This document shows positions 63,587 through 64,000 of a DNA stretch of 64,000 bases, piece after piece. The stretch is from Caproiciproducens sp. MSJ-32. GTDB taxonomy: Bacteria > Bacillota > Clostridia > Clostridiales > Clostridiaceae. The DNA lies in the NCBI RefSeq assembly GCF_018918055.1, contig NZ_JAHLPS010000014.1, positions 1-64,000 on the forward strand. The letters run 5' to 3'. The position numbers and the translations under genes were made by a program. Each line of letters begins with the position of its first letter. Position 1 is the first letter of the stretch. Below the pieces are notes generated by a model that was not told the origin of the DNA, did not search any database, and worked only from the letters and a program-made list of their open reading frames with translations.

Positions 63587-63650
63587 TGTGCAGTGTACAG
63601 TTTACAGTGTACAGTTGAGGAAATAATTCAGCTTAAGCTGAATTATAATA
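63560..63650. repeat. Dispersed element interrupting the permease gene
   Basis: AAAAGATTGC-GAA-GCAATCTTTATTA (63560-63585), then 7-mers GTGTGCA GTGTACA GTTTACA GTGTACA GTTGAGG (63586-63620), AAAT and the perfect palindrome AATTCAGCTTAAGCTGAATT (63625-63644). It is one arm plus centre of the element at 23985. From 63651 to 63885 nothing further is recognised. Confidence 0.85.
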
Positions 63651-63885
63651 TTTATAATCTCTAAAAGAGCTTATAGAAAATATATTCTTAAAACTGATTA
63701 ATAAAACATATATACAATATAAATAAACAAAATATTTCATTAGTATAATCTCCCCTTTTACTTAACATAACGGAAAATATTTTTTATGCAAATAAAACCT
63801 TAAGTTGAATGTATTGTAAAACAATGAAAAGGAATTTTCTTTGATATAAATATTATAGTATTTTTACTTATGGAGTAGATCCAAT

Positions 63886-64000
63886 TTATTTTTTGAGTTC
63901 CATCATATTCGCAATCTTCTCATGAAATTTTTCGTAAAGCTTTATCATATCCGGCTCTGTTGAGTAAACCTTAACCTCATCCATCGGAATCCACTTAACT
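63886..64000 (-). CDS. Unidentified protein, C-terminal 37 residues (runs off the right edge)
   Basis: A reverse-strand frame enters from beyond base 64000 and stops at TAA 63886-63888. The visible tail reads KWIPMDEVKVYSTEPDMIKL and ends KIANMMELKK. The KWIPMDEV opening resembles the end of some NUDIX hydrolases but the evidence is too short to assign. Its codons are richer in G and C than the neighbouring genes. Confidence 0.5.
   Translation of the reverse strand, partial: VKWIPMDEVKVYSTEPDMIKLYEKFHEKIANMMELKK

Overview
The window is low-GC, densely coded DNA with strong AGGAGG-type ribosome sites, frequent TTG/GTG starts and many hairpin-plus-T-run terminators. Together with a SufCBDSU cluster, class II aldolase, iron-dependent type L-serine dehydratase and a Clostridium perfringens-like agrBD locus, this points to a Clostridium of the sensu stricto group; the species cannot be named from the sequence alone. 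No rRNA, tRNA, phage or CRISPR array was recognised.

Region by region. 1-265: left edge of an insertion sequence. 315-8446: a shikimate/aromatic operon (aroF-aroB-aroA-aroC-pheA-aroE-aroK, then tyrA), preceded by a Phe/Tyr-rich leader peptide and an attenuator. 8.6-16.6 kb: GNAT, a damaged HD-GYP gene, CYTH protein, ZIP transporter, aldolase, argGH and a DUF421/DUF4363 pair. 16.8-25.9 kb: nucleoside kinase, serine dehydratase, azoreductase, DUF1540, MscS, MoeA-like protein, MntP and a TagO/WecA-like transferase. 25.9-32 kb: a signalling block with luxS, two small membrane proteins, agrB, agrD, a GGDEF/HD-GYP protein, a decayed oxidoreductase and an AI-2E family protein. 32-43.3 kb: NUDIX, GNAT, sufCBDSU, CNNM/CorC protein, a Gly-every-fourth-residue protein, YwaF-like protein and a second ZIP transporter. 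43.4-54.7 kb: LemA and TPM proteins, then mglBAC with a cre site and a dedicated YesMN-type two-component system plus two more sugar-binding proteins. 54.7-64 kb: a T-box with a probable Cys specifier ahead of a TcyP-like transporter, two glycosyltransferases, a hydrogenase-like iron-sulfur protein, an ABC exporter locus with truncated genes, and several gene remnants.

An unusual thread is a scattered family of intergenic elements built from 7-nt words (GTTAGGA, GTGTGGA, GTTTACA, GTGCACA and variants), sometimes in opposed arms that form long inverted repeats and often flanked by an AAAGATTGC/GCAATCTTT hairpin. One copy truncates an ABC permease gene. The aromatic leader, the Cys T-box, the agr locus with its two unexplained membrane partners and the heptamer elements are the observations most worth following.
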